Assembly (NCBI GenBank): GCA_036250195.1
Contig: JAVHZZ010000006.1
Span: forward strand, 161,627,224 to 161,691,223
Length of the DNA stretch: 64,000 nt
Direction: 5' to 3'
Source: Mixophyes australis
Taxonomy: Eukaryota > Chordata > Amphibia > Anura > Limnodynastidae
This document shows positions 35,764 through 46,430 of the stretch, piece by piece. The notes under the pieces were generated by a model, which saw only the letters and a program-made list of their open reading frames with translations, was not told where the DNA came from and searched no databases. Each line of letters begins with the position of its first letter. The first letter of the stretch is position 1. Both the position numbers and the translations under genes were made by a program.

Positions 35764-36656
35764 AGCCGTAACTAGGCAGGTGCGGGCGGTGCCATCGCCC
35801 AGGGCGCAAGCCCAAGGGGGCGCAGCAGCCGCCCGCTACCTGTCTCTGTGTCCTGGCTCAATACTGTACACATCGCCCTACTTGAACTTTCAGCCAGCTT
35901 CCCCCACATCGGCATCAGAACCATTGGAACGCATATGCGTTCCACTGGCAGGAAGTTCGGCATTTGGAACGCAAACTTGCGTTCCAAATGCCGAACTTCC
36001 TGCCCGTGGAACGCATATGCGTTCCAATGGGACATTACCTGATTCAGCGGTCCAAAGGTGGTTCCAATTTGCTGCTGGTGTAACTTCACTGGAGAGGCGC
36101 CAGCCGCCTCTGTACTCTCCTGCATGCTCCTTCACTTACAGCTGCTTCTAGACTGTTGCGCATGCGCACCCCTCCGTCCTTATGGATATTGGTGAAAAAG
36201 TTTCCAGTCTCCATGTCAGCATGAATAAATCATTCCCGGACATATTATTCAATTGAGGTACTATTTTTTGGACTGTGTTTTTTCATCATTTTTACATCTT
36301 TTCAAATGTTATTTTGTATATTTGTCTGCAGACATATATTTTATATATTTTTTTTATCATATGGTATGTGTTTATTAATATATTATATTGGTATTTAGTC
36401 CTTTGTAATATTTTGTTTCATCGCTCTCTCATTCACTCATTAGATATAAATCTGTTTAGCCTTATCCCTCTTTACCTAGCATTCTTTCTTTTGAGTGTCG
36501 GGGAGTATATTTTGTTATAATTTCTATTCACTTAGAGAGGATTAGGTCTTTCCTCTCAATCTCCCCACAGTTTTGTCAGCCTTCATAGATACATACGGAG
36601 AGCGCTGGTATTCTCCATTTTCTTTTATATATAGTATAATAGTCAGAAAGTCATAT

Positions 36657-36704
<48 letters not shown>

Positions 36705-36906
36705 GAGCGAGAGAGATGGCTATATGTATATAGATATATATATCATGCATTTGCAAAGATGTGTAACAGAATTCTCTCAGTAAAGTGCTAGCCACACCTC
36801 CACATTAGGTTAGCCACACCCACTTGTCAAATGTCACTCCCACTTCAATGAGGGGCGCCGGTGCCCTGTCTCGCCCAGGGCACTAAAACGTCTAGTTACG
36901 GCACTG
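35761..36906. mobile_element. hAT-like non-autonomous element inserted in a TG repeat
   Basis: The left end CAGAGCCGTAACTAGGCAGG and the complement of the right end (CAGTGCCGTAACTAGACG) match. Both continue into a GGGCGATGGCACC / CCCTGGGCGAGAC pair. CAGNGCCG ends fit the hAT superfamily. The flanking TGTGTGTG on each side (35753-35760, 36907-36914) is consistent with an 8-bp duplication but cannot be distinguished from the microsatellite itself. The interior has a 110-bp palindrome (35921-36030) and a TA repeat (36655-36702). No transposase coding is seen. Overlapping ORFs on both strands around the palindrome arise from its symmetry. Confidence 0.75.
35921..36030. repeat. 110-bp palindrome with 54-bp arms
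   Basis: 35921-35974 is complementary to 35977-36030 with one mismatch and a 2-base centre (AC at 35975-35976). Each arm carries the 18-base perfect palindrome GGAACGCATATGCGTTCC. The centre is GGAACGCAAACTTGCGTTCC, so three GGAACGCA/TGCGTTCC units are nested. Confidence 0.95.
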
Positions 36907-36923
36907 TGTGTGTGTGTGTGTGT

Positions 36924-38229
36924 TCCAAGAAAACAATGCTACCTTAATATGTAACTGAATTACTGCTCTAACGAGGACCCCTTACAGTAATGGCTACAAA
37001 ACCAGTGATAATTGCTTTTTCTACTTCCTAAGTTTTTGAAACTGTTTCAAAGTCACACCAGTTCCCTGTGAGCAGTATCTATAACAAGGGCATCTTGCTG
37101 AATGCACATATTTCAAGCAGATTTATGTGCATGAAGCTATCAAAATAAAAGAGAGAAAAAATAGCACAGACAAAGGAGCCCAGAAAGCTGCAGATGCAGC
37201 AAAATACAAGGCACTGGAGGCTAAACCCAGGGGTGCTGGTTATTAATAGGTGCAGAGAAGGAGATGAATGTGTTCTGGAGACACAAATAGCCACACGTGA
37301 GCTGTTAACCACACAGCCTAATTAACACATGTGACAAATAGGCACCTCTACCTTGACAAGGCCTTGCATGTGAAGAGTTTGTACACTGTAACCTACTGAA
37401 CTTACTGGCTTCCAGAAGCACAGATTTCACCATTGGTTAATGGGCTATATTTGCAACCAATATATTGACACACTGACTTCTGAGTAAGCACAATTAAAAA
37501 CCTTTTTAAAGCAAATGCTTCATTTAGATCAAGTGTCCCTCACCGATCATTTGAAATATTAAGTATTTAGTGAGGACCCTTCCTCTAGAACTCCACTTCC
37601 CCCAACATTACAGTGCGGGAGGCAGACTTATATTATTCAGGCATTGCTGCCTGGAGAACTTACAGTTGGCTATTCCAGGGGAGACCGAACATTGTAAGTC
37701 TTCTATCTTTCAAAACATTATAAACCCGCAAGATATAAGAAAGTTCTACCACATTGCATCTGTCCTATTTATAACGTGAACATGTTAAAGAATCTATTGA
37801 AATTTTAATTTATAATGACTGTGCAAGAAGGTCAAAAATATACTGTTCAGTTATATTATATTATGCCCATGTATATCTAAGAGAGAATTTTGATTACATA
37901 AGAGAGTGTAAGCACAACACTCAGTATAAGACTGCTGCTCTAGACTAGAAGTAAGTTAAGTGATTATATTGCAAAGGTCTAGGAACATGCCTGGGTTTTT
38001 CTAAGTATGGACCATTTAGGTATATTTTATCTCAGCAATATACAGGCTTTGATGTAAATGGATATCAAAGGAAGGATTAACTCATTCATCATGCTCCTGA
38101 AATATTTTGTTACAAGTATTATAGTTCAATTATTACATCTTTAAATGGTTTATACTAGTTTATTCAAGTATTTAGTGGACCTCAGAGTACTGAGAATGAC
38201 TCAAAATAATACAAACAGGGGCACATATT
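36924..38229. other. Non-coding stretch, nothing recognised
   Basis: No supported gene or repeat boundary. Confidence 0.35.
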
Positions 38230-38237
38230 CTCTAAGT

Positions 38238-38334
38238 CAGGGTTCCTCAAACTCAGTCCACTAACAGTACATGTTTTCCATATCACCTTGTCACCTGGAA
38301 AACCTGGACTGTTAGGGGGCTCTGGGAAACCCTG
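38238..38334. mobile_element. 97-bp hAT-like MITE
   Basis: The ends are CAGGGTTCCTCAAACTCAG and the complement of GGCTCTGGGAAACCCTG. Flanks CTCTAAGT (38230-38237) and CCCTAACT (38335-38342) match at 6 of 8 positions. The CAGGGTTCCTCAAACTCAGTCC start is typical of hAT MITEs. Non-coding. Confidence 0.6.
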
Positions 38335-38342
38335 CCCTAACT

Positions 38343-40570
38343 TGACCAAGGTCATGCTGGCTTCCAGATTACTGTGAATGTTCTCCCCATTCTATGTCCT
38401 GTTGGTCAGCCCATATGTTACCTCTAATGGTGGTCTATTCAGTAGCTCTCTAGTCTTTGCTCAAACATATTTTCTTAATTAAAAGTTGACAATATGTTCA
38501 ACAGCTTCACCAAATTGCTGTTCAACTAAACTGTGCAGTGTGATGTGGCCAGGCGGCTTCTCTCTGGTAGTCACAAGATTGCAAGGCGCTGCCCTAATCT
38601 TTTGGCATCTCATGTACTGTAACAAATTCAAAATTCCCAAGAAAGCAATGAGTGGCAGTAATCCATAATCCTTACACAAAGTAAATCCCAGCTGTCAATG
38701 TGTCTCAGCTGACTGCTGACTTTGCATTTTTTAAATGTTTTATCAAGCTGGGAGTAAAGGATTAAACATCTCTAACTCTACATGCCCCCTACACGACTGA
38801 AACACAGAACTGGAAGAGACAGAAAGAGAGAGAGAGAGAGAAAAAAAAACACACGCGGTGGCAGAGCATCTCGTAATGTGGATTTATCTGGAAATCCTTC
38901 AGCTCAAGGACCCGAAGTGTTAAAACCTCAGAGCTTTCTGTCTCAAACACCGATACGTCTCGTCCGTCCTCTCATCACAGCTGCAGAGACGTTCTGAGCT
39001 AAAGCCTGTCATAAGAAGTCAGACAAAATAAAAGAGCATCTCTGGCTTATTGCGTAAACGCTGTGCTGTCGTCTTCTCCTCCTGGCAGCATAATGAGGCC
39101 ACTGTACGAGCTCAAAGCCAGGAAAACGGCATCCATGGGAAAATCACTTCTCAGAAAGAAGCCAGGAATCTGCCATTTTTGCTCATTATCTGAGTACATT
39201 TTCAGACATCTACGTGAGCGTCCTAAGCACAGATCAAAACCCTCAGACAGAGGAACATGACCCTGTGATCTGTATTGTTCACCAGGCGGCTATAAACCCA
39301 ATAAAGTAATGAGTCACAGGAAATACAGGTTAGGGGCACTGTGTGAAGAGTGCTATGTGTCCCAGTTCTCTGGACAGACATGGAAATCAATTTATAAAGC
39401 TTATTTTTCTACATATCAGTCTCTAAACACACATGGAATTCCAAAAATAGCAAGAATAGGGTCCTGTCGTTATTTTATTACATTCAGTGTCTCTGTATAT
39501 AGGTATTAGATGTCTGGCTACAGCTTGATCCCTACCATTCAAGCCAAATATTTACTGAACAGTGTAGTTTGTAGGCTATACTAGGACAGTATAGATTTGT
39601 ACATGTATAGATATTACATGTGTGCTATGCGATACTGAAAAAAGTGATGACATTTAAAAAATAAAAGTATGGGTGGGATCTTGCCCATATAAATCCTTCT
39701 AAAATTAAGCATTCTATTATACCTTTTACAATTGGAAACCCTCCATTTAAAATCCAACAATTACCCCTGCAATAGGGTTTTACACTCAGGTGTTTGTTCC
39801 ATGTAGATTCCAGACATAACTGATACGCATTTAATTACAGAACAGCCTGGTACCTGTAGTATCATACACATGGGAGTTTCCAGCTGCAATTCTTTGAACC
39901 CAACCTTTTCTTTCCTCATCAGTTCAAGCAGAGCATTTTAATTATCCGTTCCAGATGCATTTCACTTCAACGGCTGTCCGTACATACCGTTACAGGGGTT
40001 GAACCACCGTCTGGAGAAAAAATGAAATCTCAGACGCACTCAAAATGCGTCTAGCTCAGAAACAGTAGCATTTGCGTCAGGCACACATAAGGCGTAACAA
40101 GTATGTATATCTTTACAAATCAAATGGGTATCTTCTTTCCGGTAGTAGTTCAAATGTAAATATTAAGTAATGCAAATAGATGGTTACTACTTGATATAAT
40201 ATAGTGGCAACGCTAATGATTTAAGTGCTATCAGCTGGAGGAGTCAATAAGCAATCAGCCAAACATAAGCGATAAAATGGTGCTGCTGTCATCATCAGTG
40301 CATATCACACCAGATCTCCAGTACCTACAAGAGATACACCTTCCAAAATGCAAACCTACTGATATGTTCACCTCTAATTGTGTCACAATGATGTTTACTG
40401 TACTCGCCTCCCCTTAAAAAAACTATGTACGGATTTATGGAGCACATGCACAGTACTGATATGCGCATCTTACTAAAAAAAAATTAACAGAAGCCCAACC
40501 CTAACCAGAATAGGGTGAAAGCATATGCAGCAGGATGCCTGACTCTGTAGTTGACAATGTCGTTGACTAT
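38343..40570. other. Non-coding stretch with a short AG tract
   Basis: (GA)n lies at about 38824-38840. 38780-39310 is richer in GC and CpG than its neighbours, but no exon with splice sites could be identified. Confidence 0.35.
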
Positions 40571-40579
40571 GTCCTAAGT

Positions 40580-40727
40580 CAGCGTTGGCTAACCTGTGAC
40601 ACTCCAGGTGTTTGTGAAACTACAAGTCCCAGCATGCTTTGCCAATATATAGCAGCTTATTGCTAGAAGGGTATGCTGGGACTTGTAGTTTCACAACACC
40701 TGGAGTGTCGCAGGTTAGCCAACACTG
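40580..40727. mobile_element. 148-bp hAT-like MITE carrying STAF/ZNF143-like motifs
   Basis: The arms begin CAGCGTTGGCTAACCTGTG and end CAGGTTAGCCAACACTG, and they pair for about 60 bases with few mismatches. Flanks TCCTAAGT (40572-40579) and TCCTAAAT (40728-40735) match at 7 of 8, supporting an 8-bp duplication. Each arm contains ACTACAAGTCCCAGCATRC (40619-40637 and the complement at 40671-40689). No coding potential. Confidence 0.75.
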
Positions 40728-40770
40728 TCCTAAATTAATATTTGTGCATACTCATACAACTATATTCAAC

Positions 40771-40784
40771 TACCCCCCCCCCCA
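40771..40784. repeat. Poly-C tract
   Basis: A run of about 12 C in otherwise AT-rich DNA. Confidence 0.8.
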
Positions 40785-41071
40785 CTAATCTAGTCAAGCA
40801 TGGAGGAGTTGTCAGAATCTATGTCTACCTCCTGGCTATTATAAACACATAGCTCTTTGCACTGCATTAAATCAATGGAAAATATTGAGAAATGTCTGTA
40901 CTTATTTGCTTCTATGATGTTTGAAAGGTATGGCGCATCCCTCATCTCCATTGGCGGACAAAGGTTTATGGTTAGCAACCAGTTAGGCAAATCTGGGAGA
41001 CAGCTTTTAATTTTAAGAAACCAGGGAAGGTGTGTAACCAGTGTACACCAAAATTATTAAAAACATTAGGC

Positions 41072-41387
41072 CATACTTGCCAACTCTCCCGGAATGTCTG
41101 GGAGACTGCTGAATTCTGGGTAGGTCTGCCGGACTCCCGGGAGAACAGACAATTCTCCCTGAATCTATCCACTTCCTATTGAAGTGGGCAGGCTGGGAGC
41201 CTCAATAACTCGATTCGTGGAGAATTGCATCATTTTGCCCCGCCTCCTGTGACAAAATGATGCTTTCATTGTGGAGGCAGGGCCAATATGACACTACTGA
41301 CTGCTTTCCACCACTTTCCGCCCTTCCACCACCCCCCTACACCTCCGGGATCTCTCGGAGGTCAAAAATTCAAAGTTGGCAAGTATG
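41072..41387 (+). mobile_element. CATACTTGCC-family MITE, longest copy
   Basis: The element starts CATACTTGCCAACTCTCCCG and ends GTTGGCAAGTATG. The interior shares the GGAATGTCTGGGAGACT, GGACTCCCGGGAGA and CATTTTGCCCCGCC blocks with the copy at 18594 and has an internal inverted pair ATCATTTTG / CAAAATGAT. Flanks CATTAGGC and TGTTAGCC match at only 5 of 8, as expected of an older insertion. Confidence 0.75.
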
Positions 41388-41395
41388 TGTTAGCC

Positions 41396-43340
41396 AACAT
41401 CTATATGTGGTTAGGTGCTGTGGCAATCTGTTATTATCTATGCTCTGTTCATGTACTTTAGCAGCAATCAGGCACAGTGCTTCTGTGCATTTGGGTCATC
41501 CAACATCGGTCATTTCCTACAGTCACCAGAATTCCACAGTAACAAATTACAACATAACAGTCCTGTGATACGTAGTTTTAAACTGCAGCTCTGTTTAAGA
41601 GACCTATAGGACAGGAAGTGATAATAAAGTCTATTAAAATCTTAAAAAGAGTATTGCTGCGAAAGGTCTTCCCTTTGCCAGCACAATTTAAAATAAGAAG
41701 TAATTGAACAGAAAACACTTCTTATGTATTTGTTCACACTTTGCAGGAAGATAAATTCTATTCGGCTTGCCAAAGGAACATTTTGGAAGATGAGTCTTAT
41801 TTCAAGTGGCTGGAGTATGCTGTAGAAGAGGCTCCTGCATCTTCATTAACTTGCTCATGATAATATTCCTTATCCTGCAAACTCTAAGTGAACTAAAAAC
41901 AGCCAGATTGCTTGTCTTGTAATATTATTCCTCATCTTATGATAAAACACTTTCTATTCTCTGCAGGAAGCGGCAGATTTGCTATGCAGAACCCCCTTGG
42001 CCTAAGACGTAGTCCCTGGGCGCTTGCCCAGTCAAGAGGCCCTGCGTTAATTACATAGTGAACTCGCCAAAGTAATTAAGCCCCCACAGATTAGAAAGGG
42101 AGAAAAAAAAACTCCATGGGATGCCCCTCTGTTCTCAAAACTGAGAACCAGTCTCTGATGATTGCAGTTTATGCTGCAACAAAAAAGAGAAAAACTTAGA
42201 AAAAAGCATGGATACATATTTCTTAAAATTTGGTCTTTAAAATACTAACAGCACGCCTGTAATCTGAACATGGAATGGAAAGTGAGAAAAGCAATGACAA
42301 GATGGATTTAATAGCCACTTTCAAAAAGCCGATTGTTTGTTTAATCATTACAGCCGTTTGGGCAAATTCATCTCCTCTGCAGGTACTTTGAGACATGTGA
42401 CATCCAATCTTTTCCTTGCGCAAAAAGTCAATTTGCACTAAAACTCAAGCCATTTGCCATGCTTCCCTAAGTATGCCCAAGCACATCTGAAACTGCACAA
42501 TTATAGCTAAGTAACTGCATCACTTGAATATGGAAGAAATAAGTAATGGCCTACGCAAAGGCAATATACCTTCATCATAGAAGAAAAACACTCCGTACAC
42601 AGCCCTGGATTGGCCCATTAGAAAATTAACGCTACAAGGACAGAACATTGAACAAGAGTCCTGAGTACTGAAAACAGACCGCTTTTAAATGACTTGAAAA
42701 CGGGTCAGTTCTTGCACAATATGAATCCATCAGTGGAAAATTGGAGCAGTGCAGATGGAATGGCAAACAGAATGAAATCTGTAAAACCGTTAGATTAAGT
42801 GCTATATTAGAGTATATTCCACCTACTCACATCCTAAATTGTGGCAACCAGCACTCACATTTCTCTTTCTTCTTTAAATGGAGTTTTCACCCAAAATACA
42901 TAATGTATTATTTAGTGTGTGCAGGCTGCAGGCTGTCGTGTCTGACTGATGCTGTTAAACATACTAACCAAACACACATCAAAGTAGTGTGTACCAGCAT
43001 TCTACTTATGACAGCTATAGCAGTATGAAACCACCACAAATAGTATGGCACACCATGTCGCATGTCGCAGGTGAGTTCAACTTTTGTTGGACTACATATT
43101 GTGTTTTCAACACTCTTTAAAGTAAATTTGCATTTTGGATCAAGAGCACCTTTAATAGCAAAGTGCTTGGTGCACAAATGTACTGTAAACCATAGCAACC
43201 AATCAGATATTTGCTTTACATTTCTAAACTGCAGTAGAAAAATGACAAAATCCTACCTCAATCTACTACATTCATAAACATATCAATACGTAAAAGTTTC
43301 TATACATTGTATAAACTTGAGAGGTTTGATATTATATATA
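41396..43340. other. Non-coding stretch, possible conserved block
   Basis: No transposon or gene is supported. 41640-42480 is compositionally unremarkable and free of recognised repeats. 43186-43260 contains an ACCAATCAGATATTTGC fragment of the fold-back family. Confidence 0.35.
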
Positions 43341-43348
43341 AACGTACT

Positions 43349-43734
43349 CAGGGCCGGTGCTAGGGTCCACGGCGCCCTAGGCATTTTTAAAAAAGCGGCG
43401 CCCCCCCCCCCCCCGCAAAAATCGCCGCCCTCCTCCCTCCTCTCCTCACCTTGTCTCACCACCGCCGCCTCTCTGCTCCGTCTTCTCCCCTCCACTCACT
43501 GACACTAGTAAGTGGAGCGGAGGAGACGGAGCAGAGAGGCGGCGGTGGTGACAAAATAGCCTCTTCCCCCCTCCCCGTCCATCTGAATGCTGTGCGGCGG
43601 CCGTGACAGGTATGGTCAGCGGTCGCCGCACAGTTTTAAAGTATTTCAGAATTCTGTGGCGCCCTCCAGGCGCCCTCCAGAGCTCGGCGCCCTAGGCAAG
43701 TGCCTAACCTTGCCTAATGGGAGCGCCGGGCCTG
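43349..43734. mobile_element. 386-bp GC-rich hAT-like MITE
   Basis: The ends are CAGGGCCGGTGCTAGGG and the complement of GGAGCGCCGGGCCTG, with GGCGCCCTAGGC repeated near both termini in inverted order. Flanks AACGTACT (43341-43348) and AAAGTACT (43735-43742) match at 7 of 8. The interior has a poly-C tract and a strong inverted repeat between CACCACCGCCGCCTCTCTGC and GCAGAGAGGCGGCGGTGGTG (about 43457-43549). The GC content is far above the surroundings. The ORFs inside are on both strands and low-complexity, so I do not call any. Confidence 0.8.
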
Positions 43735-43742
43735 AAAGTACT

Positions 43743-44567
43743 ATGCAGCACAGTTCACCGACATCAACTATTTCCTGTAATAGGTTATAATAAAAAAAAT
43801 GAATTGAAATAGCTTCAGTTCTGATTAGTCCCTGAATGTTTAACAAATAAATTTGTGATTATTATGAGTAAAGTTGTTAAAAAAGGCATCTTGTATGTTA
43901 GGTTTAGTGGTCCTTTAATTAAGTAAGATAGATTATTTTAAAATATTTATCTCCACTCAGATTACAGATTGCTAAGGTTAACATCCAATGTCCCATTTTA
44001 AAAACCGTTTCATCTCTTCTCCTCAGTTGCTGTGTTCTTCCTAGAAGGTCAACGCTCTCTTTCTAAGTAACCCCATCCTCCCATCTGTCTCAGTGACAGA
44101 TTAGTGTACAATCAGACAAATGTGCACGAGCTGTATAACTATATTCGTGTGTAAATATAACAAATGGCTAGGTTAGTTGCAGTTTATCAACAAATAAATG
44201 ATACCGCTGACAAAACATTTTGTGTTCTGTGTACAGATCTTTATTTCTGCCAGGCTGCAGAGAAGTATATGGTATGAAAGGAAAAGAAGGAGAATGAGTG
44301 GGTGGACTTAGTGTATAGAGTGTCAAGGTCAATGAGTTATTGTATAGTGTGTAAGTACATGATACATGTGTCAGTCTATTGTTTGTGAGCTTAAAGGGCC
44401 ACATTTGCAGTGTTAACAAAACATTCTACTGCAGTTGTATTAAAAAGTAATGGAATGCCACTTCATATGCAGCCTTCTAAGTGTCAGGGTTATTTTCTGA
44501 CATCTATGCTGTCAAACAATGCCAGTATCTAGGCAGCTCTCCCTTGCCTTGACTTCTGTCAGGAAGG
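43743..44567. other. Non-coding stretch, nothing recognised
   Basis: No supported gene or repeat boundary. Confidence 0.35.
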
Positions 44568-44575
44568 GGAGTGGA

Positions 44576-44968
44576 CAGAGCCAGTGGAAGCCCTGGCGGC
44601 ACCCAAGGTGTTGGCACCCCCGCCCCCCACCTATGAGGTCAAACCTCTCCCGGCTTGGTAGTGGTGCCACTTCACCCAACCTCAGAAGCCTCGCTTTATT
44701 CCTGCTGCTTCTTACCTTAGAAGGCGGGAGGTGAAGGACAACATCTCCTGCTCCCTTTAGTTTGGGTATGCGGAGATGGGCAGTGACATCATAGCCCAGC
44801 TCCATACTCTCATCACTGACATTGAGGAGCAGCAGTTGACAGCTTCACACGGAGATATTAAGAAGACTGGGAGAGCATCATTAATAACTCATTCAGTATT
44901 TTAGGTGCTCCCTAACAACTGACAGCCTAGCAAATACCTAGGATCTTCTAATGGTAGCACCAGCCCTG
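44576..44968. mobile_element. Probable hAT-like MITE, about 393 bp
   Basis: The left end CAGAGCCAGTGGAAGC and the complement of the right end (CAGGGCTGGTGCTACC) share the CAGNGCYRGTG pattern. Flanks GGAGTGGA (44568-44575) and GGTGTGGG (44969-44976) match at 6 of 8. The two sides differ beyond the termini, so only the ends support the call. Non-coding. Confidence 0.45.
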
Positions 44969-45102
44969 GGTGTGGGACACAGTGGGCAAATTTGTGGTGG
45001 TATGGTGGATCCACCGTCACCTGTAATCGTCATGTGGCTATAGAATTTTCGGTCCTATTCAGTCTCAGTACTAAGAGTATCTCTTTTATGATAGTGATGC
45101 TC

Positions 45103-45590
45103 ATTGTCATCATCATATTTTATTTCTAAGGTACCAGAGAATCTGCATCACCATACAATCAATAAAATATAAACAAAACAATATACAATTAAGTAAGACA
45201 CAATAGAAGCAATAAAATCATTAAAAATCAACACAAGAGACAAAAGAGAAAATGCCTACATTAGAAGACACAACTAGAATAAAGGAAATTTACAAAGAGG
45301 ACAAGGAGATAGCTCTGCAAGGCCCTAGAATACACAGGGACAAGGAGGTTCCAGACATGAGTGAAGGCACTATGCTGCCAGTAAATAGTGGGAAAGGAGT
45401 ACATTTCTGTGACAAAGGAGAGGCGATCTCTATACCAGTAAGCTGCCCAGTAAACACTAAAGCCTTAGGTTGCAGCTGCATTATACAGAAGACATTGGAG
45501 GGGTGCATCCAGGTTACAGGGTCGTATCGTGCCACTGGCTCTGAAACAATGAGGGGAACAATGAGGGGAACACACATACATTTTGGTGAA
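45103..45590 (-). mobile_element. L2/CR1-like LINE 3' end
   Basis: On the minus strand the 3' end reads TGTATGGTGATGCAGATTCT, GGTACCTTAGAAATAAAAT and (ATG)n, a diverged form of the tail seen in the other LINE and SINE copies. Upstream (in element sense) to about 45590 is non-coding-like sequence of uncertain extent. Confidence 0.4.
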
Positions 45591-46117
45591 AATTAAGTGT
45601 TAAAGAAATTCTCTTTAAATGAGAAAACCATTAGAAAAAAATAATAGCTACACACGGGGCCCTGTATGTCATGTCGAGTGGCACTATATAGCACTTAAAT
45701 ATATTTCATTTGTCTAATAAACACAGATGCTTTTACTAGTCAGATGCTTTTTTATTTGTATACAGCAAAACAGCGTGTGCCTGGTCACTATAGTACAAGA
45801 GCAAAATAATATTACACTTCCTATGGTGTCCGCAGAGAAGGCTCGCAGCAGGAAGATGAATATTTTGGAGTGATGAATGAAAAAACAGTAGGACATCTCA
45901 ATTTCCATCAAATTCACAAACCAAGTAGATATTTAGAATAAACAGGGCAACATAGTTATTTTAACTTATTCTCCATGACATGTGAAACTTATCTTTGAAG
46001 TCACAGGACATCATACAACCAGCAAATCACTTTCCATGGTGTTGTTAGGTTCTCTTAGGTCCTGACCCCTGTCTCACAACCTGGTTCGCTACATCAGTAT
46101 TTGTTCCTACCATGGAT

Positions 46118-46429
46118 CATCCTACCATCATCATCATCATTTATTTATATAGCGCCACTAATTCTGCAGTGCTGTACAGAGAACTCACTCACATCAGTCC
46201 CTGCCCCATTGGAGCTTACAGTCTAAATTCCCTAACATACACACACAGACAGACAGAAACAAAGACTAGGGTCAATTTGATAGCAGCCAATTAACCAACC
46301 AGTATGTTTTTGGAGTGTGGGAGGAAACCGGAGCACCCAGAGGAAACCCACGCCATGGTCGGGAATCGAACTCATGACCCCAGTGCTGTGAGGCAGAAGT
46401 GCTAACCACTAAGCCACTGTGCTGCCCAT
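46118..46429 (-). mobile_element. tRNA-derived SINE with LINE-type 3' tail, copy 2
   Basis: On the minus strand the head has an RNA polymerase III A box GTGGCTTAGTGG (complement of 46406-46417) and B box GAGTTCGATTCCC (complement of 46361-46373), about 33 bases apart. The body continues CACTCCAAAAACATACTGG. The 3' part is CTGTACAGCACTGCAGAATT, AGTGGCGCTATATAAATAAAT and (ATG)n at 46140-46122. The A/B boxes mark a tRNA-related promoter. The tail resembles that of the LINE copies in this window, presumably the source of its retrotransposition machinery. Confidence 0.85.
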
Positions 46430-46430
46430 G

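Noticed and set aside
35633..36151. ORFs on both strands around the palindrome
   Set aside because: The symmetry of the palindrome and the TG repeat (Cys/Val repeats) generates them.
46358..46429. Functional tRNA gene
   Set aside because: A and B boxes are present, but the sequence cannot fold into a full cloverleaf by eye and continues into a SINE body and LINE tail.
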